Of a stretch of 50,956 nucleotides of DNA, positions 31,936-40,569 are shown one piece after another (position 1 is the stretch's first letter; every line of letters begins with the position of its first letter). The stretch covers positions 102,658 through 153,613 of the forward strand of contig JAQURS010000002.1 of assembly GCA_028715505.1 (NCBI GenBank). Reading direction: 5' to 3'. A model generated the notes under the pieces. It made no database searches. It was not told the DNA's origin and worked only from the letters and a program-made list of their open reading frames with translations. Source of the DNA: Patescibacteria group bacterium. Lineage in GTDB: Bacteria > Patescibacteriota > Patescibacteriia > 2-12-FULL-60-25. The position numbers and the translations under genes are program-made.

Positions 31936-32589
31936 ATGCCTACCTCACGCAAACAACAAGAACCTAAAGAGGCGGAGGAACAGGAAATCCAAGAGCTGCA
32001 AATGCCAACCGATATGGCTGATGAGGACGGGAAGGTGATCTTGAATTCGTTCGAAACGAAACTCACGTTGGCAAAAAAGTTAATTACAAACCTTAAAAAC
32101 GACCTCAGCAATCTGGAACGTCTTTTGGCGAGCGAGGCAGAACCCGCTGATCTCGACCAATTCGTCAGGAAGGCCATGACCGATGAAGGCGAAATCATGC
32201 ACCCGGCCAACGAGGGCAAGATCGTGGAAGGTGTTTTCGACGGCCAAAACATGATTGGTTCGGACGGCAAGCTTTACATGGTCCCGCCGAATTACGCCTC
32301 GAAGTCCAAATTGGTGGAAGGCGATATCATGAAGCTCACCATCCAACCGAACGGCAGTTTCCTTTACAAGCAAATCGGACCCATCGAAAGGCAAAGGGTC
32401 ATGGGCGTATTGACGCGCGACGAAGTGACCAGTGACTGGAAAGTAGTGGGCGACGGACGCAAATACAACATCCTGACGGCCTCCGTGACTTATTTTAAAG
32501 GCCAGACCGGCGATGATATCGTCATCCTGATACCGAAAAACGCCCCGTCCAAATGGGCGGCCGTGGAAAACATCATCAAACGGGATTAA
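31936..32589 (+). CDS. Conserved-looking hypothetical protein, 217 aa
   Basis: The N-terminal 35 residues are acidic and Gln-rich, then a coiled-coil helix (ETKLTLAKKLITNLKNDLSN), then a beta domain of about 110 residues (GKIVEGVFDGQNMIGSDGKL, EGDIMKLTIQPNGSFLY, DDIVILIPKNAPSKWAAVEN) that could be an OB-type or barrel fold. Family not recognised; no signal peptide. A possible promoter, TTGACT near 31848 with TAAACT, is upstream. The role may relate to the ATPase before it or to dnaX after it, but nothing shows this. Confidence 0.6.
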   Translation: MPTSRKQQEPKEAEEQEIQELQMPTDMADEDGKVILNSFETKLTLAKKLITNLKNDLSNLERLLASEAEPADLDQFVRKAMTDEGEIMHPANEGKIVEGVFDGQNMIGSDGKLYMVPPNYASKSKLVEGDIMKLTIQPNGSFLYKQIGPIERQRVMGVLTRDEVTSDWKVVGDGRKYNILTASVTYFKGQTGDDIVILIPKNAPSKWAAVENIIKRD

Positions 32590-32602
32590 ACCCCGTTTTT
32601 TG
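32578..32602 (+). terminator. Terminator of the 217-aa gene
   Basis: AAACGGG (32578-32584) pairs with CCCGTTT (32592-32598), followed by more U. The stop codon is in the loop. Confidence 0.8.
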
Positions 32603-32616
32603 ATGGATTTTAAGTA

Positions 32617-32645
32617 TTGCCCAAAACCTGACCGACAGGTAATCT
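32617..32645 (+). promoter_or_regulatory. Promoter of dnaX
   Basis: TTGCCC (32617-32622), 17-nt spacer, TAATCT (32640-32645). The ATG at 32655 follows 9 nt later. Confidence 0.6.
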
Positions 32646-32654
32646 TTGTGCCGT

Positions 32655-34205
32655 ATGGCGAACCTGAGCAGGGCATACAGACCGACTAAATTTTCAGAAA
32701 TTTGGGGGCAGGGGAACGTGACTGAAATTTTGCGCAAAGAAGTCGAACAGAAAAAACTGGGTCACGCTTATCTTTTTGCCGGACCGCGCGGTATCGGTAA
32801 AACCACGGCCGCCCGCATTTTCGCCAAAGCCGTTAACTGCGAATCACCCAAAGACGGCGAGCCTTGCGGCCAATGCAAAGCTTGCGAAAGGACGCTGGTC
32901 GGCAGCATCGACATCATCGAAATGGACGCCGCTTCGAATACGGGCGTCGACAACGTGCGCGAAGCTATCGTGGAGCACGTCCGCTTCGTGCCGTCTGAAC
33001 TTAAATACAAGGTCTACATCATCGACGAAGCGCACATGCTTTCGACTTCGGCCTGGAACGCGTTGCTTAAAACCATCGAAGAACCGCCAGAGCACGCTAT
33101 TTTTATTTTCGCGACCACGGAAAAGCATAAAGTCCCAGCCACCATCGTCTCCCGTTGCCAAAGGTTCGATTTTCACCGCATTTCCCAGGAAGACATAATC
33201 TCCAGGCTTAAGGATTTGGTAAGCAAGGAAAAATTCAAAGTCGATGATGAGGTTTTAGCGGCCATAGCCAATAAGGCGGAGGGTTGTTTGCGCGACGCGG
33301 AAAATCTTTTAGGGCAGTTGCTCAGCTTGGGTGAAAAACACGTTACGGCCGACGTGGCTTCTTTGGTGATTCCGGCTTCGCAACTTCCCCTGGCGGCTGA
33401 CATTTTAACCTGCGCGTCCAAACGCGACGTGGGTCTGGTTATGCAAAAGATTCAAGACCTCGAGCAGGATGGCGTGGCTTTTGCGCCTTTATTTGACGAC
33501 TTAATCGGGGCCGTAAGATCGCTCATGCTGGCCAAGGCAGTTTCCAAAGAAGCTGAAGCTTTGCGTAAAGGTGAAGCCGGATCTAAGGCTTTAGCAGGTT
33601 TGATAGATGCTTTTGACCATCAAGAACTGTTAAATATCTCCCTATTGCTCATGGAACGCCGCAAAGACGCCAAACTGGGCGTGGACTCGCGTTTTGCCAT
33701 GGAAATGGCCATGTGTGCCATAGCGGTCGGAGCAACTACTAACCAAGAGGTTAAAAAACAAGATCAAAAAGACGATAACGAGCCGCCGCCCACCAGCCCA
33801 GTCGCAAATAAAGAAATAGTTAATCCGCCAGCCAGACCATCCGCCGGTTCGACGTTACAGGTTACAAGTTTCACGTTACAAGAAGTCCGTTTATTGTGGC
33901 CAAAAGTATTGGACGCCATGGAAAGCAATAAATCGCTTTTGTTTATCTTAAAACTTTGCAAGTTAGTCGACGTCCGGGGCTCGTCACTCGTGCTTGAATT
34001 CCAATATCCCTACCACATGCAAACCATTTTGCAGAACGGAAAAAATAAAACTTTATTGGAAAACGTGATTCGCGAGATTTCGGGCAATGGTCAGATCACG
34101 ATCGACGGGATGTTGGCCACCGGCCAAGCCGACGAAAAGACGGAAATCCAAAAGGACACGGTTGGGCGTTTACTGGACGCTTTTGGCGGGCAAGTCGTAG
34201 CTTAA
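32655..34205 (+). CDS. dnaX: DNA polymerase III clamp-loader subunit tau/gamma, 516 aa
   Basis: AAA+ motor of the clamp loader. Walker A GPRGIGKTTAARIF near residue 43, zinc-module cysteines (CESPKDGEPCGQCKAC, residues about 62-77), Walker B VYIIDEAHML, and sensor 1 region FIFATTEKHKVPATIVSRC with the following QRFDF. Domain III follows to about residue 360, then a polar linker and a C-terminal alpha/beta domain. ATG 32655 is chosen over an upstream TTG because of the promoter distance. The linker (residues about 400-409) contains degenerate heptamer repeats also found in metG. Confidence 0.95.
   Translation: MANLSRAYRPTKFSEIWGQGNVTEILRKEVEQKKLGHAYLFAGPRGIGKTTAARIFAKAVNCESPKDGEPCGQCKACERTLVGSIDIIEMDAASNTGVDNVREAIVEHVRFVPSELKYKVYIIDEAHMLSTSAWNALLKTIEEPPEHAIFIFATTEKHKVPATIVSRCQRFDFHRISQEDIISRLKDLVSKEKFKVDDEVLAAIANKAEGCLRDAENLLGQLLSLGEKHVTADVASLVIPASQLPLAADILTCASKRDVGLVMQKIQDLEQDGVAFAPLFDDLIGAVRSLMLAKAVSKEAEALRKGEAGSKALAGLIDAFDHQELLNISLLLMERRKDAKLGVDSRFAMEMAMCAIAVGATTNQEVKKQDQKDDNEPPPTSPVANKEIVNPPARPSAGSTLQVTSFTLQEVRLLWPKVLDAMESNKSLLFILKLCKLVDVRGSSLVLEFQYPYHMQTILQNGKNKTLLENVIREISGNGQITIDGMLATGQADEKTEIQKDTVGRLLDAFGGQVVA
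33852..33881 (+). repeat. Heptamer tandem repeat inside dnaX
   Basis: About four degenerate units of GTTACAn (GTTACAG, GTTACAA, GTTTCAC, GTTACAA) preceded by ac. It aligns codon for codon with 46163-46192 in metG, 24 of 30 bases identical. Confidence 0.7.
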
Positions 34206-34209
34206 AAAT

Positions 34210-34238
34210 AAAACCGGTCGCTTGGCGCGAACGGTTTT
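34210..34238. terminator. Terminator between dnaX and tRNA-Gln
   Basis: AAAACCG and TCGC on the left pair with GCGA and CGGTTTT on the right around one mismatch. It serves dnaX and, on the other strand, tRNA-Gln. Confidence 0.75.
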
Positions 34239-34241
34239 ACT

Positions 34242-34315
34242 TGGTTCCGGGGCAGGGATTCGAACCCCGATAAACAGATTCAGAGTCTGTTGTCCTACCT
34301 TTAGACGACCCCGGA
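34242..34315 (-). tRNA. tRNA-Gln (anticodon CTG)
   Basis: Cloverleaf is complete: acceptor TCCGGGG/CCCCGGA with the U1-A72 pair typical of tRNA-Gln, anticodon stem ACAGA/TCTGT with loop CTCTGAA, T loop TTCGAAT, discriminator A, CCA encoded. Anticodon CUG reads CAG. The transcript would run into the terminator at 34238-34210. Confidence 0.95.
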
Positions 34316-34376
34316 ATATTGGTACTTAACGACCGTAAAGATACCTTAAACCAGCGTTAAAGTCAACTTACGCACT

Positions 34377-34748
34377 ATGTCGGAAATGAACATTACTTTT
34401 TACGAAGAGGGGCAACGAAAAGCGGTGGAAATCGCCTCTGACCAGGTTTTAATAAAAACCGTCCAAGACGCCCTGGACACGATGGCTAACCCAAAGCTCA
34501 TGAACGTTAGGAACATGATCTTGCATAAAGAGAACATTGATCCCGCCTTTTTTGATTTAAAAACCGGTTTGGCCGGAGAAATCCTCCAAAAATTCGTTAA
34601 CTACGGAATTCGTTTGGCGATCGTGGGTGATTTTACGAATATCGCGAGCGAAAGCCTCAGGGCTTTTATTTTGGAATGCAATCGCGGCAATCAAATCTTT
34701 TTCGTTGAAGACGTGGATGCCGCGCGAAAAAAGCTTTTTATTTTATGA
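34377..34748 (+). CDS. DUF4180 domain protein, 123 aa
   Basis: The sequence follows the DUF4180 pattern: AVEIASDQVLIKTVQDALDT, then NIDPAFFDLKTGLAGEILQK, FVNYGIRLAIVGDFTNIASE and CNRGNQIFFVEDVDAA. Small soluble alpha/beta protein (STAS-like in appearance) of unknown function. It overlaps the kinase gene by 4 nt (ATGA), so coupling is likely. No clear SD. Confidence 0.8.
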   Translation: MSEMNITFYEEGQRKAVEIASDQVLIKTVQDALDTMANPKLMNVRNMILHKENIDPAFFDLKTGLAGEILQKFVNYGIRLAIVGDFTNIASESLRAFILECNRGNQIFFVEDVDAARKKLFIL

Positions 34749-35284
34749 ACCCAATCCTCGGCCTCGTTGGCCCGAGCGGGTCGGGCAAATCGACCCTGAT
34801 CAAAGCCCTTGTAGCCAAACACCCCGATAAACTTGAGATCTCACGATCGTTGACCAGCCGACCAAAAAGAGGGGAAGAGGACGGGTTATTTTACGACTTT
34901 ACGACGGCGGATGACATCAAACAGCGCCAAGCCAGGGGACAACTGACACATTTTGCCGAGTATGCGGGTAATTTGTATGCGACCGACAGGCTTGATCTCG
35001 AAAAAATCCTCTCATCTAAGTTGGCGATCGCCGCGTTAGTGGAAGACGGAGTGAGGGCTTTGCGCGCTGCCGGTTACGACGTGGTTGTCATAAAAGTCAT
35101 CCCGGCGGGATATAAGGAAACGGGAGACGAGACGAGGAGGATCGCGGATCAGGTACGGGCAGACTCAGGACTGCAGGCGGATCATGAAATCGTAAACTCG
35201 TTTGACCCGGGAGGATTGGAAAACTCGCTTAACAAATTAGAGAATTTAATCTCAAATGTGATACAATCATCCCATGTCTACTAA
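34745..35284 (+). CDS. gmk: Guanylate kinase-like protein, 179 aa
   Basis: Nucleoside-monophosphate kinase. P-loop GPSGSGKST at residues 9-17 and the GMP-binding region RSLTSRPKRGEEDGLFYDF, with the Arg-Pro-x-Arg and Glu-Asp pattern of guanylate kinases. The usual YGT reads YAT, and the lid around residues 125-145 is divergent. A bona fide Gmk is probable; a related NMP kinase is possible. It is slightly shorter than usual (190-205). The start overlaps DUF4180 by 4 nt and the end overlaps the lipoprotein gene. Confidence 0.75.
   Translation: MNPILGLVGPSGSGKSTLIKALVAKHPDKLEISRSLTSRPKRGEEDGLFYDFTTADDIKQRQARGQLTHFAEYAGNLYATDRLDLEKILSSKLAIAALVEDGVRALRAAGYDVVVIKVIPAGYKETGDETRRIADQVRADSGLQADHEIVNSFDPGGLENSLNKLENLISNVIQSSHVY
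35259..35267 (+). promoter_or_regulatory. Extended -10 inside the kinase end
   Basis: TGA followed by TACAAT (35262-35267), 6 nt before the ATG at 35274. Transcription would start exactly at that ATG. Confidence 0.55.
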
Positions 35285-36023
35285 ACTTTTCCTCCCAATC
35301 TTGCTAATCCTGGTTTTAGCTGGGGCAGGGTGCTCCGCTAAAAAGCCAAACCAGGAACAATCCTCCCAAAATGCCTCGACCACGGTCGTAAACGGGGCCA
35401 AAGACGACCAGATAGCCAAAGACACGACCCTTTCCAACCCGGCAACCGTCTACTGTTTGGGACAGGGCGGAAAATTCAGCATGAAAAAAGCCTTGGACGG
35501 GGGAGAGGAAGGTTATTGTGAACTGCCGAACAACATCCAATGCGAAGAATGGGCTTTTTATAGGGGCGAGTGTCCATCGGGCGCAAAACAAAAATCAGTC
35601 ACCAGCACATCCGACACCGCCACATCGACTTCCGTGGCACCAGCGACTCCGACGACAGCCGTGATTGATGGGCAGACCGGTGAAGGCAGCCAACCATATC
35701 GAGGCATAGACATTGCCGAACCAACCACTCCAACCCAAGAAAAGAATATTGAGCTTTCAGCCGAACTTGGTGAGCCAGGGGAAGTTGTCGTCAAATGGAA
35801 AATGAACGGCATAAAAAATTCAGATGGGTTTCTTGCGATGCTTTCGGGCACCCCGAATGCGGGTGGTTATGGTAAATACAATCACGAACTAGGGAGCCCC
35901 GATTCCAGATCATTCACTTGGACTGACTTGGTGGCGGGAAGGACTTATTATTTTAGAGTTTGTACATACAGGCGCCCGGAATGCATTAAATGGAGCGACG
36001 AAGTGTCGGCCGTGGCTGAATAG
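35274..36023 (+). CDS. Lipoprotein with DUF333-like and Fn3-like parts, 249 aa
   Basis: The signal peptide has lipobox LAGAGC (Cys 20). A short Gln/Ser linker follows. Residues about 60-105 match DUF333 (YCLGQGGKF, GYCELPNNIQCEEWAFYRGEC, a pattern known from YoaF/hemolysin-like proteins). A Thr/Ser/Ala stalk follows, then a C-terminal beta domain (about 160-249) resembling fibronectin type III, ending in GRTYYFRVCTYRRPECIKWS. The last part resembles the lipoprotein at 42129. Exposed on the outer face of the membrane. It probably has its own leaderless promoter. Confidence 0.75.
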   Translation: MSTKLFLPILLILVLAGAGCSAKKPNQEQSSQNASTTVVNGAKDDQIAKDTTLSNPATVYCLGQGGKFSMKKALDGGEEGYCELPNNIQCEEWAFYRGECPSGAKQKSVTSTSDTATSTSVAPATPTTAVIDGQTGEGSQPYRGIDIAEPTTPTQEKNIELSAELGEPGEVVVKWKMNGIKNSDGFLAMLSGTPNAGGYGKYNHELGSPDSRSFTWTDLVAGRTYYFRVCTYRRPECIKWSDEVSAVAE

Positions 36024-36025
36024 AT

Positions 36026-37351
36026 ATGCCTAAGCTCCCGATCTCATACGAGGACAGCCTAATGAGGGCTGATTTGGGAGCCACGGAACGCGTCAGTCCG
36101 CCGGATCTGCACGAAGCCCATAAAGCCGTTTTGAATTTGCATAAATCCGGAGTGCAGGGTTGGTTGAATATCTTGGACGACCAAGGTTACTTAAAATCAA
36201 TCGAAGAGGCTGCCAAAAAATTCTCGAAATTTAAGAATTGCCTGGTATTGGGTATCGGAGGATCGGATTTGGGAGCTAGAGCGATTTATTCGGCCATAAA
36301 ACCTGAGAAAACCAAACTTTGGTTTTCGGGCGATACGACGGACCCTGAAGAAGTCTTAAAAGTTTTAGACGCCATACCTTGGGATAAAACCTGCGTTAAC
36401 GTAATCAGTAAATCAGGCAAAACCTTGGAGACCATGGCCGCTTTCTTTGAAGCAAGACAGAGGCTCGAGAAAAAAGTCGGGGCCAAGAAAGTGGCGGAAC
36501 GAATTATTTGCACGACTGATCCGGAAGACGGTGACTTGCGCGAACTCGCCATTAAGAAAGGTTACAGTATTTTAGAAATCCCAAAGAATATTGGCGGACG
36601 TTTTTCGGTCCTTACGGCGGTTGGACTATTCCCGTTGGCTTTAGCCGGTATCAACGTTCGCAATCTTTTGAAAGGTGCCGTCATGATGCGCAACGATTGG
36701 ATGGAGGAGCACGGGGCCGCCCATTTCATCGATCGGTTTGCGGCTTGGCAAGTGGCGCACGAAACAAGAAAGAAACGCAACATCCACGTTCTATTCGCTT
36801 ACTCCGGATGTCTTTATTCGTTTTCCAATTGGTGGCGTCAGCTTTGGGCTGAGTCGCTGGGCAAGGCGACCCGCAGGAACGGACAAAAGAATTTTTACGG
36901 GCCAACTCCCGTCGTGTCAGTCGGGCCGACGGACCAGCATTCGCAATTGCAACTTTACCAGGAAGGTCCCGACGACAAAATTTACACGTTTTTGACGGTG
37001 CAGGCCCATGACGCGAAGCTTAAAGTCCCGTCCAACGCCAAATCATTCGTTCCGATGGCCGAAACGGCTGGTAAGAAATTCAAGGATCTTTTGGCTGCCG
37101 AAGCCAATGGAACGTTCGAGGCCTTGGCGGACGCCAAGCGGCCAATTGGCAGAATTGTTCTAGAGAAGGTTGATGAAGTATCACTCGGAGCGCTGATAAT
37201 CTTTTATGAACTAGCAACAGCCATGGCGGGTGAGCTGTATGAGATTAATGCTTTCGACCAACCCGGGGTCGAAGCCGGCAAAGTCAGGACGCGACGTCTC
37301 TTGACCCTTCAACAGGGGTTCAGGGTCACCCCGAGCGAGCCGAGGGGTTGA
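36026..37351 (+). CDS. pgi: Glucose-6-phosphate isomerase, 441 aa
   Basis: Interconverts glucose-6-P and fructose-6-P. Family segments are clear: CLVLGIGGSDLGARAIYSAI, SKSGKTLETMAAF, NIGGRFSVLTAVGLFPLALA, a glutamine/His region DQHSQLQLYQEG and the C-terminal ALIIFYELATAMAGELYEIN with FDQPGVEAGK. The length is that of the compact bacterial form. It starts 2 nt after the lipoprotein stop with no SD. Its TGA stop lies in a TTGACA. Confidence 0.93.
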   Translation: MPKLPISYEDSLMRADLGATERVSPPDLHEAHKAVLNLHKSGVQGWLNILDDQGYLKSIEEAAKKFSKFKNCLVLGIGGSDLGARAIYSAIKPEKTKLWFSGDTTDPEEVLKVLDAIPWDKTCVNVISKSGKTLETMAAFFEARQRLEKKVGAKKVAERIICTTDPEDGDLRELAIKKGYSILEIPKNIGGRFSVLTAVGLFPLALAGINVRNLLKGAVMMRNDWMEEHGAAHFIDRFAAWQVAHETRKKRNIHVLFAYSGCLYSFSNWWRQLWAESLGKATRRNGQKNFYGPTPVVSVGPTDQHSQLQLYQEGPDDKIYTFLTVQAHDAKLKVPSNAKSFVPMAETAGKKFKDLLAAEANGTFEALADAKRPIGRIVLEKVDEVSLGALIIFYELATAMAGELYEINAFDQPGVEAGKVRTRRLLTLQQGFRVTPSEPRG

Positions 37352-37383
37352 CAGAAAATTAAGATGCTTTAAAAAGCGGTCGG

Positions 37384-37392
37384 TGCTATAAT
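37384..37392 (+). promoter_or_regulatory. Extended -10 promoter of the YtxH-like gene
   Basis: TGC followed by TATAAT (37387-37392); leader of about 19 nt, A/T-rich, no SD. Confidence 0.55.
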
Positions 37393-37417
37393 CAAAATAA
37401 GATTAATTTTATAAAAT

Positions 37418-37753
37418 ATGCCTAAAAAACATCCCAAAAACGGCCTTCTAGCGGCCGGATTGGTGGCCGGAGCCGCTCTTGGCGTGGCCACTGCTTATTA
37501 TCTGAATACCCCCAAGGGTAAGAAGATGCTGCATGAAGCGGAAAAGAAAGCCGTCGATATGCAGAAGAAGTTGATGAAGGAAATTCAAAAGACCAAGAAT
37601 CTGACCAAGGAACGTTACGAGGAGATTGTTGAAAAACTTTTGGCCTACTACGCCAAGACCAAGGACATCAATGCCAAAGAGATGCCGGAAATCAAGGATT
37701 ACCTGATGGACAAGTGGAAGATCATTCAAAAGGAATACAAATCAGTCAAATAA
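37418..37753 (+). CDS. YtxH-like membrane-anchored protein, 111 aa
   Basis: An N-terminal Gly/Ala helix (LLAAGLVAGAALGVATAYYL, residues about 10-29) is followed by TPKGKKMLHEAEKKAVDMQK and a Lys/Glu-rich helical tail, the layout of YtxH/general stress proteins. It is probably a membrane-anchored stress or structural protein. It converges on clpB and shares a bidirectional terminator with it. Confidence 0.75.
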   Translation: MPKKHPKNGLLAAGLVAGAALGVATAYYLNTPKGKKMLHEAEKKAVDMQKKLMKEIQKTKNLTKERYEEIVEKLLAYYAKTKDINAKEMPEIKDYLMDKWKIIQKEYKSVK

Positions 37754-37755
37754 CA

Positions 37756-37782
37756 AAATCCCCCGAGTTCATCGGGGGATTT
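37756..37782. terminator. Bidirectional terminator between YtxH-like gene and clpB
   Basis: AAATCCCCCGA, loop GTTCA, TCGGGGGATTT. Symmetric with A and T ends. Confidence 0.92.
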
Positions 37783-37785
37783 ATT

Positions 37786-40449
37786 TTACTTGTGGGCTGC
37801 CACCGGAACGGCTTTTTTGGTAGTGATCTTGCCCATTCTCGCGCTGATTTCAACTTTGTCGCCTTCTTTTATCTCGCTCTCGATAAGTTTGAATGACAGT
37901 TCGTCAAGAATCAAATCTTGGATGGCGCGCTTGAGCGGACGGGCGCCGTAAGCCGGGTCGTAGCCTTTTTCGACCAACAAATCCTTGGCCGCGTCGCTGA
38001 ATTCGATGGTGATCTTCTTTTCCTGCAACCTGGCGATTACTTCCTTTAATTGCAGCTCAACAATACTCCTTAAATCAGCCTTGGAAAGGGCGTGGAAGAC
38101 AATAGCTTCGTCTATGCGGTTCAGGAATTCTGGCCTGAATGTCTCACGAAGCATTTCCATCACTCTTTCTTTGATCTTTTCTTCGTCATTCTTCTTTTCG
38201 TCAGAATCTGATTTAAAACCGATTTCATTACTCTTCACGCCGTAATCCAGAATCATGTCAGATCCGATGTTTGAAGTCATGATAATGATCGTGTTCTTAA
38301 AACTGACCATGCGCCCTTTACCATCCGTCATGCGGCCGTCGTCCAATACCTGGAGCAGGGTATTGAAGACCTCAGGATGGGCTTTCTCGATTTCATCCAA
38401 GAGCACGACCGAATAAGGCTGGCGCCTGATCCTGTCAGTCAATTGTCCGCCTTCGTCATAACCGATATAGCCCGGCGGGGAACCGATCATGCGGGAGACT
38501 GAGTGGCGTTCGCCGTATTCGCTCATGTCCAAGCGGATGATAGCTTCCTCATTGTCGAACATGGAGGCGGCAAGAGCCTTGGCAAGTTCGGTTTTACCGA
38601 CTCCTGTCGGCCCTAGGAACAGGAATGACCCAATTGGCCTCTTAGGCTCGGAAAGGCCGGCCCTGGAGCGCCTAATGGCGTTTGAGACGGCATGAACGGC
38701 CTCTTCTTGCCCAACAACCCTCTGGGCCAACTCTTCTTCGAGATGAATTAATTTCTTAGCCTCGCTCTCAAGCATTCTTGTCATTGGGATATGCGTCCAT
38801 CGACTGACCACGTTAGCCACGTCTTCCTCGGTCACCGCGTCCCTAAGCAATCCGCGCTTACCCTGCATGTTCTTGAGCTTGGTTTCCAATCCTTTCAGTT
38901 CCTTATCTTTATCCGGGATGGTCCCGTAACGGATCTCGGAAACTTTTTCCAAATCACCGTGGCGTTCCGCGATTTCAGCCTGGCTCTTCAACTTTTCGAT
39001 CTGCTGCTTAACGGCTCGGCTGGCGGTCAAAATCTCTTTTTCAGCCTTCCACGAAAGCTCCAGTTCGTCGGATTTTTCCCTGACTTCCGCCAAATGCTTT
39101 TCCATCTCCTTCAAGCGAGTTTTTGATTCCTGGTCTTCTTCCTTAACCAAAGTCCTTTTTTCAATCTCGAGTTTTACCATTTCGCGCTTTAAACGATCCA
39201 AGTCCTCGGGCATGGAACCGATCTGCATGCAGAGACCTGAAGCCGCTTCATCGATCAAATCAACGGCTTTATCCGGCAAGAAGCGATCGGAAATGTAACG
39301 GACCGAAAGTTTAACGGCCGCGATCAAAGCCACGTCAGTAATTCGCACGCCATGATGCAGCTCATACTTATCTTTAATGCCGCGGAGGATGGCCACCGCG
39401 TCGTCTTCAGTCGGTTCTTCCACCATAATCGGCTGGAAGCGCCTTTCCAAAGCAGCATCTTTCTCGATGTATTTCCTATATTCTTTGATGGTCGTCGCGC
39501 CGATGGCCCGGAGTTCGCCCCTGGCAAGAGCGGGTTTAAGCAAGTTGGAAGCGTCCATGGAACCGCCTTCGCCGGTCGCGCCCGCGCCAACCAAAGTATG
39601 AAGCTCATCGATGAAGAGGATAACTTTGCCGTGGCTTTCCTGCACTTCTTTAATCAAAGCCTTAAGCCTGTCTTCAAATTCTCCGCGGAACTTCGTACCG
39701 GCCACGAGGGATCCGAGATCAAGCGAAACCACATCCTTGTCTTTCAAAGTCTCAGGCACGTCGCCCGACACGATGCGTTGCGCCAAACCTTCCACGATGG
39801 CCGTCTTGCCGACGCCCGCTTCGCCGATGAGCACGGGATTATTCTTGGTGCGCCTGGTCAGGACTTGCATAATGCGCCTGATCTCTTCGTCACGACCTAT
39901 GACGGGATCAAGCTTGTCTTGCCTAGCCAGTTCAGTCAGGTTACGCGAGTATTTGCTCAATGCCTGATATTTGTTTTCCGGTTCAGGAGAATCGACCATG
40001 GCGCTGCCGCGGACTTCTTTTAAAGCATTTAAGATCGAATCCACGATCACGCCGTGGCGGTTAAGAACGGCCCCAACCTCGGTAGGGGAATCAGCCAGTC
40101 CAAGCAAAAGGTGTTCCGTTGAAATGTATTCATCCTTAAAAAACTGGGCGACTTTTTCGGCTTGCACTAAAACCCTGGCCATATCCTGGCTAAAGAAGAT
40201 CTGCCCGACGCCGCCCACGCTGGTCGAAACCTTGGGCATCTGTTTGAGCAGGAACTCCAATTCGTCTTGAAGTTTGACGGCGTCCACTTGGAGTTTCTTC
40301 AAAAGGGAAGGCACAACGCTGCCGTCTTGGGAAAGGAGAGCTAAGCAAAGGTGGACCGGTTCGAGGGTCTGCTGACCGTTCTCTAGCGCCATTTGATGGG
40401 CTAGTTGGATGGCCTCTTGGCTTTTTGTCGTAAAATTTTGGGGCATCAT
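37786..40449 (-). CDS. clpB: Disaggregase ClpB, 887 aa
   Basis: Hsp100 unfoldase that works with DnaK on aggregates. The N domain has two Clp repeats ([35 protein letters not shown]). AAA1 has Walker A GEAGVGKT near residue 207 and [18 protein letters not shown] long coiled-coil middle domain (about residues 410-540) distinguishes ClpB from ClpA/C. AAA2 has [15 protein letters not shown] near 612 and [14 protein letters not shown]. The ATG at 40449 (or 40446) is chosen because it directly follows the CIRCE; the longer open frame upstream is promoter DNA. HrcA control is expected. Confidence 0.94.
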   Translation of the reverse strand: MMPQNFTTKSQEAIQLAHQMALENGQQTLEPVHLCLALLSQDGSVVPSLLKKLQVDAVKLQDELEFLLKQMPKVSTSVGGVGQIFFSQDMARVLVQAEKVAQFFKDEYISTEHLLLGLADSPTEVGAVLNRHGVIVDSILNALKEVRGSAMVDSPEPENKYQALSKYSRNLTELARQDKLDPVIGRDEEIRRIMQVLTRRTKNNPVLIGEAGVGKTAIVEGLAQRIVSGDVPETLKDKDVVSLDLGSLVAGTKFRGEFEDRLKALIKEVQESHGKVILFIDELHTLVGAGATGEGGSMDASNLLKPALARGELRAIGATTIKEYRKYIEKDAALERRFQPIMVEEPTEDDAVAILRGIKDKYELHHGVRITDVALIAAVKLSVRYISDRFLPDKAVDLIDEAASGLCMQIGSMPEDLDRLKREMVKLEIEKRTLVKEEDQESKTRLKEMEKHLAEVREKSDELELSWKAEKEILTASRAVKQQIEKLKSQAEIAERHGDLEKVSEIRYGTIPDKDKELKGLETKLKNMQGKRGLLRDAVTEEDVANVVSRWTHIPMTRMLESEAKKLIHLEEELAQRVVGQEEAVHAVSNAIRRSRAGLSEPKRPIGSFLFLGPTGVGKTELAKALAASMFDNEEAIIRLDMSEYGERHSVSRMIGSPPGYIGYDEGGQLTDRIRRQPYSVVLLDEIEKAHPEVFNTLLQVLDDGRMTDGKGRMVSFKNTIIIMTSNIGSDMILDYGVKSNEIGFKSDSDEKKNDEEKIKERVMEMLRETFRPEFLNRIDEAIVFHALSKADLRSIVELQLKEVIARLQEKKITIEFSDAAKDLLVEKGYDPAYGARPLKRAIQDLILDELSFKLIESEIKEGDKVEISARMGKITTKKAVPVAAHK

Positions 40450-40454
40450 ATTGT

Positions 40455-40481
40455 TTAGCACTCTAAGTCGACGAGTGCTAA
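40455..40481 (-). promoter_or_regulatory. CIRCE operator of clpB
   Basis: Exact TTAGCACTC, 9-nt spacer, GAGTGCTAA, 5 nt before the ATG. The same site type precedes hrcA. Confidence 0.96.
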
Positions 40482-40484
40482 TTA

Positions 40485-40513
40485 TTTGTACCACAGAGTT
40501 AAAGGCAAGACAA
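40485..40513 (-). promoter_or_regulatory. Promoter of clpB
   Basis: On the minus strand TTGTCT (40513-40508), 17-nt spacer, TACAAA (40490-40485), directly followed by CIRCE. Confidence 0.65.
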
Positions 40514-40530
40514 TAGTCGGTATCTTGGGT

Positions 40531-40559
40531 TTGTTTAGCCAAAGAAAGTCAGCTATCAT
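40531..40559 (+). promoter_or_regulatory. Promoter of the DUF422-like gene
   Basis: TTGTTT (40531-40536), 17-nt spacer, TATCAT (40554-40559), 10 nt before the ATG at 40570. Confidence 0.5.
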
Positions 40560-40569
40560 CTACAAAGTT

